This document shows, in pieces, positions 1-12,757 of a DNA stretch of 64,000 bases. Position 1 is the first letter of the stretch. The number at the start of each line of letters is the position of its first letter. The notes under the pieces are model-generated. The model did not search any database, was not told the DNA's origin, and saw only the letters and a list, made by a program, of their open reading frames with translations. This DNA comes from Tubiluchus corallicola (Eukaryota; Priapulida; Priapulimorpha; Priapulimorphida; Tubiluchidae): the NCBI GenBank assembly GCA_030141605.1, contig JAQGDQ010000516.1, forward strand, positions 1 to 64,000. The letters are read 5' to 3'. The translations under genes and the position numbers were made by a program.

Positions 1-1847
1 ATTCCTTCAATTTCCGTAAGTGAATCGTGGTCTGTCGTTCATTTTAGTTCATTTTATTTTTTTAAAACTGACATGGTTCAGAGTCCACTTCTCATCACTT
101 CTATAAAGTATATGGTTTATTACCTGGAACACTGGTAGAAATTTAAGAATCCTGCATAACGACATCTCATTCCGTTTTCACCGAAAAGTTCTTCCGGAGC
201 GCTGTCCTCTGTGTAAAAATTGAAAACTTTATTGTATTTCAGAGATCTACGGCAGCGCATTAGAGCCAAAAGAAATATTACAAAAAAGAAGTATATAATT
301 ATTATATTACGACATAAAATGTAGTTATCATTATTTAATAACTCGTAATTGCGACATAATATCTCGTAAATTATGAGATAACAGGATTTTTCTTTTTCCA
401 TGGCCTTAGTGCGCTGCGGTAGATATGAGCAGAATATCATCAAAATGTCAGCAGATTTATTCAAACGAGTTATTGGAAAACTGGGCAGTAAATTAGTAAT
501 CTCTTTTTGTGTAGTTGTAATAGACTTGTGGGAAATTTGAAGACTTGAAAGCTTTGGCTTGGAAATTTGATATGTAGAGTGTGTTCCTAGTACACAATAG
601 TATTCAGTTTTCTGTTGGAAATGAATTCAAGTGACAATAACAACAACAATAAGTATATATAATTATATAGCAAAATTTTTACCTTCTATTAAATCGGACC
701 GCTTTCCGTACCGTCCCTGTGGATCCCATCTCCTGAAAGCTTCTAATCCTGTGAAAATACTGTTATTAGTATCAAGCGAAAATTATTTTTATGAAAGTGA
801 GGAAGAGTTTGTACATTTTCTGAAAAACCGAAGGCCGTAAGGACAAATGCGTGATTATGCAGTTAAATGTACACGTATATCTACCGTATAATGTATGATA
901 TCAACTTTATAGACCCGTTGAGACTAAAAATTCTGTAAAAAAATCGTCATTCAGAAAATCCATTTTCTATCGTTTTCTTTGTCCCGTCTACTACTGTTAT
1001 TAATTATTTTACATGAACATAACAAATTTTGAAAAGTTATGTGACACCAAAATTGTTGAAAATTCATCCTGCTGCCATGATGGACCATCTTCAGGACCTA
1101 AAATCTAGACTCTAAATCTACATTAATAAGCTGCATTAAAAGTGGTAAGATTGTGTATTTCTGTTGGCCATCAGTGCTTCCAGTCCGTAGAAAAAATTCA
1201 AGAAATAAAAATCAGTGTCAACACTCAGCGCCGGACATGGTTCTATTTATCAAAAGAGCAGATCTGCTGCAAACAAGTGGGATTTCTCCAGCAGCAACTT
1301 AGTGATTTTCCGCGTTTTACACTGTGGGTTATAAACCTCTGTATCAACTTGCATATATTCGTGTTAAGTGGGTTGTGCGTCGAAACGCGAGAATTGTTCA
1401 CATCATGCATTTTGAACAGGTTAAAGGAAGAACCAATCTTCCAACAACATTTATTGGATTTTGATATACAATTAAAAATATTGAAATCGGCACACAATAT
1501 ACGCACATAAAATGCCACGCTCAAAAATGCGAAAGGAATTTAAAGCGAACATCTGCCGGCATATTTGAAAAAAATGACCTAAGCATGTGCCTGCCACGAA
1601 CCGTGAATGCCGTCAAGGCAAGCTGTGTGAAGGTACACATTGCAGAATTTCTACAGTTCACTCATAAGTTCCGTTATTCTAGCGTTGTATTTAACTGTGT
1701 TTATGTAATAATTTAGTCATTGGATCAATTATGACCAAGTTTAAAGTGATTACATAGCTTTAACCCGTAGGATTATACTTTAAAATGTCTAAGTAATACA
1801 TATTAACTAGCCAAACCCCACAAAAAGAATTTTGTGCACAAATCAAC
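1..1847. other. gene-free flank at window start
   Basis: AT-rich sequence in which I find no supportable gene. The longest open frame is about 120 codons on the plus strand near 1142-1510. An overlapping minus-strand frame contains a cysteine-rich stretch (CCWRNPTC...C). Neither has a signal peptide, splice context or family resemblance I can defend. Confidence 0.5.
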
Positions 1848-3290
1848 ACACAACCCACACCACTCCACCTCATCACACCACACTGCACCACACCATACCA
1901 CTCCACCTCATCGCACCACACAATACCACCACACCGCACCGCACCACACCATACCACCTACACACCACACCACCCACACCATACCACTCCACCACATCAC
2001 ACCACACTATACCACTGCACCACCCACACACCACACCACCCACACCATAATACTCCACCACATCACACCGCACAGCACCACGCCATAACACCACACTGCA
2101 CCACACCACCCACCCACCTACACACCACACCACCCACACCATACCACTCCACCACATCACACCGCACCACACCATACCATACCACTCCACCTCATCGCAC
2201 CACACAATACCACCACACCGCACCGCACCACACCATACCACCTACACACCACACCACCCACACCATACCACTCCACCACATCACACCACACTGCACCACA
2301 CCATACCACTGCACCACCCACACACCACACCACCCACACCATAATACTCCACCACATCACACCGCACAGCACCACACCATAACACCATACCACCACACCA
2401 CACCATACCACTCCACCACACTGCACCACACCATACCACTGCACCACCCACACACCACACCACCCACACCATAATACTCCACCACATCACACCGCACAGC
2501 ACCACACCATAACACCACACTGCACCACACCACCCACCCACCTACACACCACACCACCCACACCATACCACTCCACCACATCACACCACACTGCACCACA
2601 CCATACCACTTCAGCACACCGCACCACCCACCCACACACCACACCACACCACCCACACCATACCACTCCACCACATCACACCACACTGCACCACACCACC
2701 TACACACCACACCACCCACACCATAATACTCCACCACATCACACCGCACAGCACCACACCATAACACCATACCACCCACACCATACCACTCCACCACACT
2801 GCACCACACCATACCACTGCACCACCCACACACCACACCACCCACACCATAATACTCCACCACATCACACCGCACAGCACCACACCATAACACCACACTG
2901 CACCACACCACCCACACCATACCACTCCACCACATCACACCACACTGCACCACACCATACCACTTCAGCACACCGCACCACCCACACACCACACCACACC
3001 ACCCACACCATACGACTCCACCACATCACACCACACTGCACCACACCATACCACTTCAGCACACCGCACCACCCACACACCACACCACACCACCCACACC
3101 ATACGACTCCACCACATCACACCACACTGCACCACACTGCACCACAACACCCACCCACCCACACACCATGCCACCCACTCCATACCACACTACCCACACC
3201 ACACCCCACATGCCCTATCACCCCACCACACCATCCATAGCACAACACACAAAGCACACCACCACCACACCACATCAAATCCACCACCTC
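1848..3290. repeat. C/A-rich minisatellite with higher-order units
   Basis: About 1.4 kb of sequence made almost only of C and A on the plus strand, built from variants of CCACACCA, CCACTCCACCACATCACA and CCACACCATACCACT. Longer blocks recur: a block containing CATAATACTCCACCACATCA starts near 2047, 2340, 2470, 2726 and 2847, and a block containing ACTTCAGCACACCGCACCAC recurs near 2608, 2962 and 3053. This shows higher-order duplication rather than a simple short repeat. The array fades at 3190-3290. Long open frames on either strand are by-products of the low-complexity sequence, not genes. Confidence 0.95.
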
Positions 3291-3435
3291 ACGTGGTGAT
3301 CATGATGTTGATGATGATGATGATGGTGGCAACGATGACGACACCTATAGCACAAGCACCAACAGCACAGCATTACTACAAAACCATTCCAAACATTTTT
3401 CACAAAGTTGAAACTATGTGCTATAATATAATAAA

Positions 3436-4281
3436 TAGCAAAGGCCCCGCAAAAGATTTTGCGTAAAAAACCACGTATAATCAATAACACGCGAACATTC
3501 TACCTAGTCCTCATTTATTACGCAAAGCCCATAACATCCTGCCTACTGTATGTTTACTTACCTAACGCAAAGCAGCAGCTATTACTGAATTAAAGCAAAG
3601 TTGTTTACTAACGCAAAGCAGCTTTTTGCTGAATTAAAGCTATAAGCAACAATGGATGACGTCACAACAATGCCTTTGCGTCAGCAGTTTTCTAAGCGAA
3701 AATTGCCGAAAATAGAACTCCTAACTAACTCGTTGATACTCCTCTCGGTGGACCTGCCCTAACATATAGCCCACATCATCGTGTAGCCCTGTCCTTCCTC
3801 TTTGTAAAGAGCTATATATCTCCTTCCGAGAGTCCCACCGGGCGCCGCTAGAACGTTTTTCCCGCATGCTGTTTGGTCAAAATTTCGAAAAAATCACGAG
3901 TTGGGTCCGGGAAAACGCCCGTTGCGGGGCGCCGTGGCCCTCTCGGGAATTCTAAATAGGCCTACTACACCCACCGCTGAACGGGCTATCTATCCATACC
4001 CAGCACCCCCCTCGGCCCGTTCCCGTTCTCTACATCTCAGCCGTATAACTTTTGCAAAAAACGGCCGAAAAAGGGCCATTTTTGGAGGTTTTTCGCCTCC
4101 CCCTCCTCCCGGTGGGCCCCATTCGAAAAATAAACCATCAATGAGAAGACACTAGATCGAGACCTTTCGTTTGATATATAGATCGCCGCAAATGGTGCCC
4201 TCGTCCGGGCTGTAGCCTCGAATCTTATATATATATATATAAATAAATTAAGCCCATACCAAGAATATTAATATAAGAGAC
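3436..4281. repeat. Tandem ~0.8 kb repeat, copy 1
   Basis: The first of two adjacent direct copies. It begins TAGCAAAGGCCCCGCAAAAG and ends with a (TA)n run then CCCATACCAAGAATATTAAT. The core from about 3830 to 4210 is visibly more GC-rich than its surroundings. Compared with copy 2 it carries an extra ~45 bp produced by an internal duplication of an ACGCAAAGCAGC...GAATTAAAGC segment (3560-3640). I see no terminal inverted repeats, reverse transcriptase or ribozyme signature, so the class is unknown. A shared frame of about 84 codons exists in both copies but has no ATG. Confidence 0.9.
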
Positions 4282-5086
4282 TAGCAAAGGCCCCGCAAAA
4301 GATTTTGCGTATAAATACACGTGTAATCAATAATACGCGAACATTCTACCTAGTACTTATTTATAACACAAAGCCCGTAACATCCTGCCTACTGTTTGTT
4401 TACTTTGCCTGTAGCAGCTTTTTGCTGAATTAAAGCTATAAGATTATAGACAGAGTACAATGGATGACGTCACTACAATGGCTTTGCGTCAGCAGTTTTC
4501 TAAGTGAAAATTGTCGAAAATGGAACATCCAATTAACTCGTCGGTACTCCTCTCGGTGGACCTGCCCTAAAATATAGCCCACATCATCGTGTAGCCCCGT
4601 TCTTTCTCTTTGTAAAGAGCTATATATCTCCTTCCGAGAGTCCCACCGGGCGCCGCTAGAACGTTTTTCCCGCATGCTGTTTGGTCAGAATTTCGAAAAA
4701 ATCGCGAGTTGGGTCCGGAAAAACGCCCGTTGCGGGGCGCCGTGGCCCTCTCGCGAATTCTAAATAGGCCTATGACACCCATCGCTGAACGGGCTATCTA
4801 TCCATACCCAGCACCCCCCTCGGCCCGTTCCCGTTCTCTACATCTCAGGCGTATAACTTTTGCAAAAAACGGCCGAAAAAGGGCCATTTTTGGAGGTTTT
4901 TCGCCCCCCGTTCCTCCCGGTGGGCCCCATTCGAAAAATAAACCATCAATGAGACGACACTAGATCGAGACCTTTCGTTTGATATATAGATCGCCGCAAA
5001 TGGTGCCCTCGTCCGGGCTGTAGCCTCGAATCTTATATATATATATATAAATAAATTAAACCCATACCAAGAATATTAATATAAGG
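4282..5086. repeat. Tandem ~0.8 kb repeat, copy 2
   Basis: The second head-to-tail copy, starting immediately where copy 1 ends with the same TAGCAAAGGCCCCGCAAAAG and finishing with the same (TA)n plus AAGAATATTAATATAAG tail. The two copies differ by scattered substitutions and the ~45 bp indel, so the duplication is not fresh. The direct abutment at a shared boundary suggests a satellite-like unit or tandem insertion of a mobile element. Confidence 0.9.
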
Positions 5087-5624
5087 GATTGTGCTAATAA
5101 TAAATTTACAGTTTTTGTTGACTTTCAGTTAGGCGTGCAAACTTGTGAGCATGTAGAAGGTGCTGAGCGAGTTAATTAGTTTATAAAGATCGCTGTGTAA
5201 GATGAACAAAAGATTGCTGAAGCACCTGACAGAAAAAGCGTTTATATTGCACGGTAACCAGATGCCGGTACATTTCGTTCAAACTGAGTGCGTTCAAACT
5301 TGAAGTAATCGCGACTTTATTGATTTTACACGAAACGCTTATCACGGTTTTATTATTGCTAAAACTTTTTAACATTTTTCTCAAATATTAGAATAATGTC
5401 AACTTTCCGACAGACTTGGCATTTACTTTAATAGAATCATGTCCATCTTAGACACTGTGACTTTAATGGATACTGGTATTTATTTTTATTTTAAGAATTC
5501 GATTTCCTCATCACCTATATATATATCAAGAAGCTTCCATTAAGTTTTAAAATGACAATCCCATGTATTTCAATTATAACGTGAAAATAATATATATTAA
5601 AAAGAGACTGCACGTGAATAATAC

Positions 5625-5787
5625 CATTTTGCCAGCCAGTCTGGAGATGAGAAGGCATCTCTTCTTCGGCTCTTTTTCCATATCTCATGTTTGGCTGCCA
5701 TAATTGCGCGTATCCCCCTGATACAACTAAAGCTAATACTACAGCCAGTAAGCAATTACACACTGCTGAATAGTTAATCGACACCAT
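5625..5787 (-). CDS. Luqin/RYamide-like neuropeptide precursor, first coding exon
   Basis: The ATG at 5787 opens a frame with a strong signal peptide (about residues 1-27, hydrophobic core LLAVVLALVVSGG, ending GYA). It is followed directly by QLWQPNMRYGKR (residues 28-39): a peptide, an amidation glycine and a dibasic cleavage site. The predicted product is a pyroglutamyl ...WQPNMRY-amide. Position right after the signal peptide and the pattern W-x-P-x-x-R-(F/Y)-amide match luqin/RYamide precursors, whose molluscan form ends WRPQGRF-amide. The exon is preceded by a good acceptor (TTTTCAG, exon start 5792, five bases before the ATG), implying a 5' UTR intron. It probably ends at the GT donor at 5624-5623, in phase 1, after about 54 codons. 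The later exon expected to carry the family's C-terminal cysteine pair was not found in the window, so the gene is incomplete here. The peptide call is an inference from pattern. Confidence 0.6.
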
Positions 5788-5831
5788 TTTATCTGAAAAT
5801 AAAAATGGGATGAAAAAGGATGGGGCGCTCA

Positions 5832-5895
5832 GCAGGGCTCAGAGTTACCTATAGGCTAGTATAGGCTGCAGCCTAGGGCCCCTCGAGCATACTTC
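5832..5895 (+). mobile_element. hAT-like element fragment (CAGGG...CTATAGGCTAGTATAGG family)
   Basis: Starts CAGGGCTC and contains CCTATAGGCTAGTATAGGCT followed by a GCCTAGGGCCCCTC stretch. The same block occurs near 11279 and 21490. The CAGGG(CC)GG-type terminus is usual for hAT superfamily ends. No opposite end or target duplication was found, so this is a fragment. Confidence 0.5.
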
Positions 5896-8800
5896 GCATT
5901 CATATATGAATAATGATGAATGATATAATATATAATGATATATGAATGATATAATTCATATATGATCCTAAAGTTTTGGCTGGATTTATTAGGGAGTGTT
6001 TTGATTTATACTAATTTATTAACTTTTATGAAGTCTGATTAGTGTCGATCTAATGTTATCGCCATTAATTTACCTCTCGTAATGTTTGCTAAATATAGCA
6101 TAATAATAATAATAATAGTAATAATAATAATAAAAATAATAATAATAGTACTGACAAGCTAAGTCCGGCTTGATTGTTGCCTTATGTAAGAAGGTGCATC
6201 TTCGGTGTAATAATTTCGTCTTATTACTGCTAAGTGTACTTTGTAAGATGATAAATGTATTTTTATTAACAAACTGAACTTTGATGATGTTTGATGAATA
6301 ACTGAAAATGCAAAAGATATAAAATTGCAAATTTTTAATTTAAGCAAAAGATAGAAATTGCAAAATAAATCGAAAATTTGCAACTTTTTTCTTTTGGGTT
6401 CTTTTTTATTGATCATACTGATAATCAATTTTTTCGTGAAAATACGTTTTTTAGGTTACTTTCATCTTATGTTTTTTAAATCTTTCAGATAGTAGCTGTT
6501 TTAGATGTGTATTGCTCGTATTTTTTATGTTTTATGTACACTATTACAAGATTCTGCTCGATGATTCCGTTCGATGCCGGTGATGACTACGTTCATTCTT
6601 TTATTTTGTTCTCTTCTGATCCGTTTTGTTTTTACTAAAATGGCTGGTGATTCGGGTTGGATAGTGCGATCAATTTTATTCAGATTATTTTTAGTCAAAT
6701 TACAAAACAACAACAACACCTATGTGCATAACTCACAGAGCGATTTAGTCAGTTTCTGTATAAAGTACGCCACACTCTTTATTTATAACAGAACAGCCAC
6801 ACGAGCATGTTGGCTGTTGACTTGTTTTAAACGCAATGCAGGAAAAAACATTGAATCTTGAAACTGGATGAAGCATGGTTACAGCTGATGGCTACCTCCA
6901 TTTTCAGAGTGACACTTTGCCAAGTTTTAATTTTTGTGTATGTGTGACAGTAGCATAACCGTTACCACAGCAGCAGCTAGTAACAGCAGGAATAACACGT
7001 GAACCAATGGAGAAAATCGACCATAGGGCCTAATTGAATGATTCGGTGTCATTATTGAACACCATTTTCGTGAAGTGTGTAAAAATTAATCATTTTTTAT
7101 TTGTTTTAATGTCTTTTACGTTAAAAATATTAGTTTTGCTTTGCAAGGCGTTTTAATTTTCATGATCATGACAGTTTTGGTTTATTATAGTACGTACTTC
7201 TCTAATGTAACACGTTTGGTCTAATATCTTAAATTGCTCAAAGGTGAAAGGTGAAAGAGGAATGAGAAAACGACTGAGAAAAAACCTATCCTGAAAACGC
7301 TACGTTCACTCCACCGGCTGTCAGACTATATAACTACAATTACTCTATTGGAAATAGATTTCTTTACATTTTTGTGATAGACGTGTTGTTTTATTTATGT
7401 CATTTGACGTCCCTGCAAATGAAATTTATTGTTTTAGGATGTTCACAGGTTCTTGAATTCGTTGTTATAATATTGTCACGTCAAAGTAAGTCTGACAGCT
7501 AAATGACATAATGATGTAATTGCTCAGTCTTATTGATTAATAATTATATGGCTATTAGCATCTAACTTCCATTTTGTTAAGCGAGGGCAAATCCATCATT
7601 AAGATTTCCAAGATACATACATATGTAAATATACTCTAATGCTTCTGGCAAAAAATTAATCTTTCAGTGGTTTGTTAAAAAGTACGTACAGTGCTAAAAC
7701 AAATGCGTCCAGTTTTTTATTTCAGTCTTACACGTTGGACAAAATTTAATAGTTTATGATCTTGGACAAGTAGTTTAAGAAAAACGCCTATATACACCTT
7801 TTCCCGACCTCTCCAACAAAACAGAGGCGTATATATAATGTGGTCAAGAAAATTAAAGTTTTTTAATTTTTTGCTAAATTTCATTCTTAAACAAGGTTGT
7901 TTTGAGAGAGTACGGGTGTGTAGGCGTTTATGAGCAGCCTTTGTACAGATATGTATGTGTGCATTATGACTATATATGTGCGCATTGTGGTTATGTATGT
8001 GTGTATTATGGTTATGCTTTTGTGTATTATGATAATGTTATGTGCATTATGTTCAGGTATGTGTTCATTATGTTCACGTATAATTTTCATTGTCTGTTGT
8101 AGTTTTTCTTCCTTGGCATTCGTGATGTCTTTGGTTTGTTTTATTTGTCTCAAACCAAGCAATTAATTGTTAAGAACTTCTAATTACAACTTGTTTGCCT
8201 GCCTGCGTCCTGTTGGAAAGTAAGGTAGGACATTAGTTGCCGAAACCTGAAATTGCCAATGGATTTCTCCCTGATGAGTGATGACTCTGTTTATGTGTCT
8301 TTATGTTATATCGTTTGGTATTGGATTGTGCAATTATTTTTAATCGAATTACCTCCCTTAGAAATGCTACTAGACTACCCATCACGTAAAACTGTTTAAT
8401 AGCAAATATAGTTTGTTTTACTTGAAGCAATGTTGCAAACGATTTATTAAGATAGGTTAAAGGTATATTAGTTTCTGTTAGTTCAATTTCAGGTTCATCA
8501 ACAAAGGACATCAACGTGCAAACAGTGTTAGTATATTTTTTGCTATGCGGCGAGAAAACATCAAACAATATAAGGTGATGCAATCTTAACAAATCTTTGA
8601 GACAATTAAATGGCCTAATTAATAACAAAGCCGCCTTGCTTTGTAATGAATTAGATCAGTTAATCTACTAATGGCCGTTCTTGGAAAAAAAGTTGGAATT
8701 AAATGAATTTCGTCATGTGACGATAAGCATGAACGACATTAATGTATACTCAATAATAAATTTCGCAGAAATTGACGTTTTAAAGTATTCCCGTCAAATT

Positions 8801-11278
8801 AATAATTTTGGCAAAATTAAGTATTATCGTTTATCAAGCCAATGCATTAAAATTCTGCCATTCTTGATATGTAGTTATACTTTAAAGACTGTAGCCACGT
8901 GATTAATTGCTACAAATCACGTGAAAACTATTTATTTGGCACACTTGCTTGGATAGAGCGTGCTGAGACTATTAGTCTGGTAGTACAGGAACGTTTACTA
9001 TAACAATATAATGTTTGAAAAGACTACAGTTAACTTTGAAATTTACCGCTGTGTTCACACATGAGCTATCGGTCGTGTATAGTTTGTCACAAACTAACAC
9101 GTCTGAACTGAGAGCTACAGCGCCTGTTTTTTGTGCAATGAGTGTCCGAAATTATGCAGGAATTAGTGCCCGTCTAAGTAGAGATGGCGAAATGCATGTA
9201 ACAGCGAAGAACTAGTGGCTCGAACGCGAAATTGTGTTTGTGTGGTAATAATACTTCCACGTATTTTTTAAAAAATAGTATGTTTCCTTGCAATATTTTA
9301 AAGAGTAGATTGTTTTGACCTACAGCTTAGGATTGGGTCCGGTTGGGCTTTAAGACTGAAACTCGACGCTTTGAGCACTGATTTTGTAAATTCTGCTATT
9401 GATCTGCCAAAGTTTATCAGCCCCGGTGGAGAATTCCAGTTTCGAGGTTTGAATCGAGATGTCGGCTTAAATTTGAAAAGTAGTTTTGTAGGACTCAGAC
9501 TGAAAATAAGCAAATCAGCTTCCTGTCGGTTCTATTGAAATACTTACTCTAATAAGAAAATTTCTTACCAAGCTACTGTCAGTTGTCTGAATAGAGGCTT
9601 TGCAACATCGAGGGCACCTATTGCAAATTGCACACATGACAGTGACATGACGTCACTAATGATTTGGCTATATCCGGCAACAAGTTGTCTAATTTTAGCG
9701 TTTGGCCCAAATCAAATTTACGCCCTCACCAATTAGGACTTCATCTCTGTACAGCAATCGGTTAATCTGTTGAACAACCAATCAAGGCGTACCTAAGCCC
9801 AACTGCCATCAAGTGTAAGCTGCGGCAATTGTATCTAGAAGACAGTTTGACATGTCTTTAGCAGAAATTCGCTTTTGCTATGCTACGCTATGCTTTGAAG
9901 GCTTTTCCTGCCTTGCCAAGCTGTGCTATGCTTTGAAAGCTTTTGCTATTCTTAATGATTACTACAGTCGTACGAAGCAAAAGCAGCGTTGTGAAGGTAT
10001 CGCATCTCGGCTTTAATTTGCGTGTGGTTGTGTATACCCCAGAAAATGCAATAACCCCTGTGACATACGGACAAGGTTGTATAAATCACCTACGTGTGTT
10101 GACAGACTTAATCGGTATATGGCGCAAGGTGCGCCTCCGCGGTATATGGCCCGTGGTGCACCCACAAAACAGTACTGAAGTCACAGATATAAACTGGCGA
10201 GCTATCATTATTTTGAATAGCTTTGCCTCGCAATGCAGTCCCAATAATATGCTCCTAGTATCACCGATAAGACAATGATCCTCGCCTAACTCATTAAACA
10301 CCCTCTGTGAAAACCTCCTTCATGCAATAATACGTACGCAATAAACATTAAATTAGACGATAAGCTAATCGGTTATAATTAGTCAAACTACTGTAAACTC
10401 TTAGAGCTCGATTTTGCAGGTAAAGGCTGTTAAGCTCTTTCTTTGTGATGCTCATTGGTTTTATAAACAACGGCATATAACATTGTTATAACATAGGGTG
10501 TTCCAAAAGAAATAATACAGTAAAAATAAGAAGAATATGACAAAATGGGCACACACTTCTGTAATATGACATGATAATGATTACATCATTGTAACCACTT
10601 TTCAGCCATATAATTTGGTTCCACTACACTTTGTATGGCGTAATGTGTATAACATTTGTTAGTGAACTGTTTCTTTGGAATACCTTGTATTACAGATCTG
10701 CGCATCTGTTACGTACGAAAATCCTGACATAATGCATTTATCGCTAGACAAACTGGCATCTTTTTTTGCTTTCGCTGTTCTTGCGCTCTTTAATTTTTTA
10801 GCGTTCACTGCAGTGATTCTCACGGTGTTGACTAGGCTAATTTACTCTGGCACAAGGTCTTAGCATTACGATTGAGCACTGCCTGAGGCTTTGCCTTCTC
10901 GAGAGATCTCTGTCTGAAAATGCACCGTCTTGTGCTAAAAAAGTAGCATCGGGTCAACAGGGTGCAAGCACGTCTAGGAACAATGCCCCATGTCATTTGG
11001 AGGATCGACTCAGTTGTGAGTCTAATCAAGGTCCATTAAAGTAATTAAATATGTAGACAGGAAAATGTCTAAGAAGCACAAACCTGGCTGTAAAAAACTT
11101 CTAGGCTGGACCAGTATTGGTTGGACGTGTGAGTACGTTGAAATTAATTGGCTTAACTGGCATTACATACAAGTTGTGCTAAAATGTCTAGTATTCTGCT
11201 TGAGAAACAAATAGAGATTTTTAGTAAATTTCTTACATCTTGGTAAACTTATATTATTAGTAACTATGAACTTATAAT
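5896..11278. other. gene-free intergenic stretch
   Basis: About 5.4 kb of AT-rich sequence with no gene I can support. It holds an AT-rich palindromic patch (5895-5975, repeats of ATATATGAAT), a TAA microsatellite and a TGTGTATTATG-rich patch near 7940-8070 that creates spurious open frames on both strands. A 131-codon minus-strand frame (8233-8628) has no recognisable domain. Confidence 0.4.
6101..6150. repeat. (TAA)n microsatellite
   Basis: Fifty bases of TAA repeats with occasional TAG and AAA interruptions. On the opposite strand it reads as a tyrosine run in a spurious frame. Confidence 0.9.
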
Positions 11279-11345
11279 CAGGGCCGGATTATCCTATAGG
11301 CTAGTATAGGCTGGCTGCCACACGGACCTGGGCCACCTTGTTTTT
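11279..11345 (+). mobile_element. hAT-like element fragment
   Basis: Begins CAGGGCCGGATTATCCTATA and continues GGCTAGTATAGGCTGGCTGC. It is the best-preserved terminus of the family also seen at 5832 and 21490. I found no matching inverted end (CCGGCCCTG) downstream, so only one end is recognisable. Confidence 0.55.
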
Positions 11346-12387
11346 CTTCTTAGCCAGGAGCGAGGCAAAAAGGCCAGTTCAAGACCCACGATTTTGAACG
11401 TGTACTTTCAGCAGTAACGGAATGTAAATATAGAATTTCATCGTGGAAATATTTTCGAATCAAAGACCCTGTGTGGCACAAACGTAACTATTTTTAATTT
11501 ACAATACTTACTTAACTAGCTTAACTTAAGTATCCAAAATTTTCAACATTAATGTTTTTCAGAGACTTTCTTCTTTTTCCATTTCGTAACTACTGTAAAC
11601 TTATTAGCTGAGCACAATTTTAAGGATTTTCTGTGAAGAATGATTTTTTTTATTGTGTTACCATTTTGTTTTTAATATTTATGATCTGTAGCGACTAGCC
11701 ATTCTAATGATTCGTAAGATTCAGACATCTTACTCACAGTACTTTCGTATATTGAATGGATAATAGTAGATAATTATAGATAATGTTTTAAGTGATTACT
11801 TACATAAAAACGCGAGCAATTGAAACTCTTTACGGGCCAAAAATTAATAAAGTAAAATAATTCAAATAAAATCAGGGGCTAAAACTTAATTAAACAAAAA
11901 TATGCTTAATCAAATCAAACAATACAAAACGAAGAATAAAAGTACCACTTACCAATTTAGTATATCAGTTTTAACACAGAAGTTATTTATTCCGTGTTGT
12001 CTTATTCTCCAAGAATTTCTACTTTCTAGCAATAGATTCTCGTCTTCCGATGTGAATCTCTTTTTCCCTATTCACTAGCCTAGGTGACTTGTCTAAAGTA
12101 GTGTCTCATCCGCCTCTGGCAGCTCTGCCCTCATACGCCTCTTAAAACGTGCGCTGAGCAGAAGTCGCACATCAGGCCAAATTGACCACGAGGCTTTTCC
12201 TGTACGTGGGAAAGAGTTACGTCACGTGCGGCAGGATCTTTCAACAATAAACAGCTTGTCATTCGTAATAAATTAATTATTGATAGTCATTAATTATTAA
12301 CTAATTAATCCCGCGCTTTACAGCTTAAACAAGTAAGTTTGATTGTCGTGTCGTGAGCGTGCTGTTTTAGAACTATTGTTATGGCGC
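11346..12387. other. gene-free stretch, nothing recognised
   Basis: AT-rich sequence with no long frame and no repeat structure that I could define. It may include the decayed interior of the hAT-like element that begins at 11279. Confidence 0.35.
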
Positions 12388-12498
12388 GTTCAGACTTAGA
12401 GACTTCTCTCACAACTTATTCTCTAGAGCTGAGAGTGAAGTCGCACATGTGAACGGCTTGGCGGCAGCAAGTTGCAAGAGAAGTCTCTACGTCTGAAC
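12388..12498. repeat. Short inverted repeat, MITE-like hairpin
   Basis: The left arm GTTCAGACTTAGAGACTTCT pairs with a right arm whose reverse complement is GTTCAGACGTAGAGACTTCT, about one mismatch over 22 bases. The whole unit is about 111 bp with a loop of roughly 65 bases. No target duplication is obvious. A very small foldback/MITE or a structured transcript are both possible. Confidence 0.6.
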
Positions 12499-12532
12499 TC
12501 GTCTTTAGTAATTACGAACAACAGAACGAAAA

Positions 12533-12757
12533 ATGACTCAGTCTTTGGATATCACATATGCTGTTTCTTTACAACGTTTTCCAGATATACATAAAAATTT
12601 TCTTTCGCCAATAGTGTTGTACGCATTGGCATCTTTGCCGCCTGAAATTACAGACTGTTCAAAATTAAAAGCCTTTTCTAAGAAAATACTGTGGAAGCTG
12701 ACGGAGGTTTATATTACGCTTTACGTACAAAAAGTTAGAGTGCCGAAATCTATTTGA
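12533..12757 (+). mobile_element. Possible LINE reverse-transcriptase C-terminal fragment
   Basis: A 74-codon frame from an ATG. The segment ALASLPPEITDCSKLKAF resembles the tail found after the reverse transcriptase in CR1/Jockey-type LINEs (typically W-NSLPPEIR-x-C-x-S-L-x-x-FK). No other part of such an element is visible next to it. The call rests on this short resemblance only and could be chance. Confidence 0.25.

Noticed and set aside
1243-1524. Minus-strand frame with KRGKSLSCCWRNPTC..C, resembling a processed cysteine-rich peptide
   Set aside because: No signal peptide, overlaps an equally long plus-strand frame, and no exon structure supports it. The Cys pattern alone is too short to trust.
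1873-3183. Long minus-strand frames (up to ~211 codons) rich in Val-Val-Trp-Cys-Gly
   Set aside because: They lie wholly inside the C/A minisatellite, which lacks stop codons by composition. No start context, domain or splice site.
3901-4155. 84-codon frame repeated in both copies of the tandem repeat (again at 4709-4963)
   Set aside because: No ATG, and conservation is explained by the DNA duplication itself.
8233-8628. 131-codon minus-strand open frame
   Set aside because: Length is not decisive in this sequence and I see no family, signal peptide or splice context.
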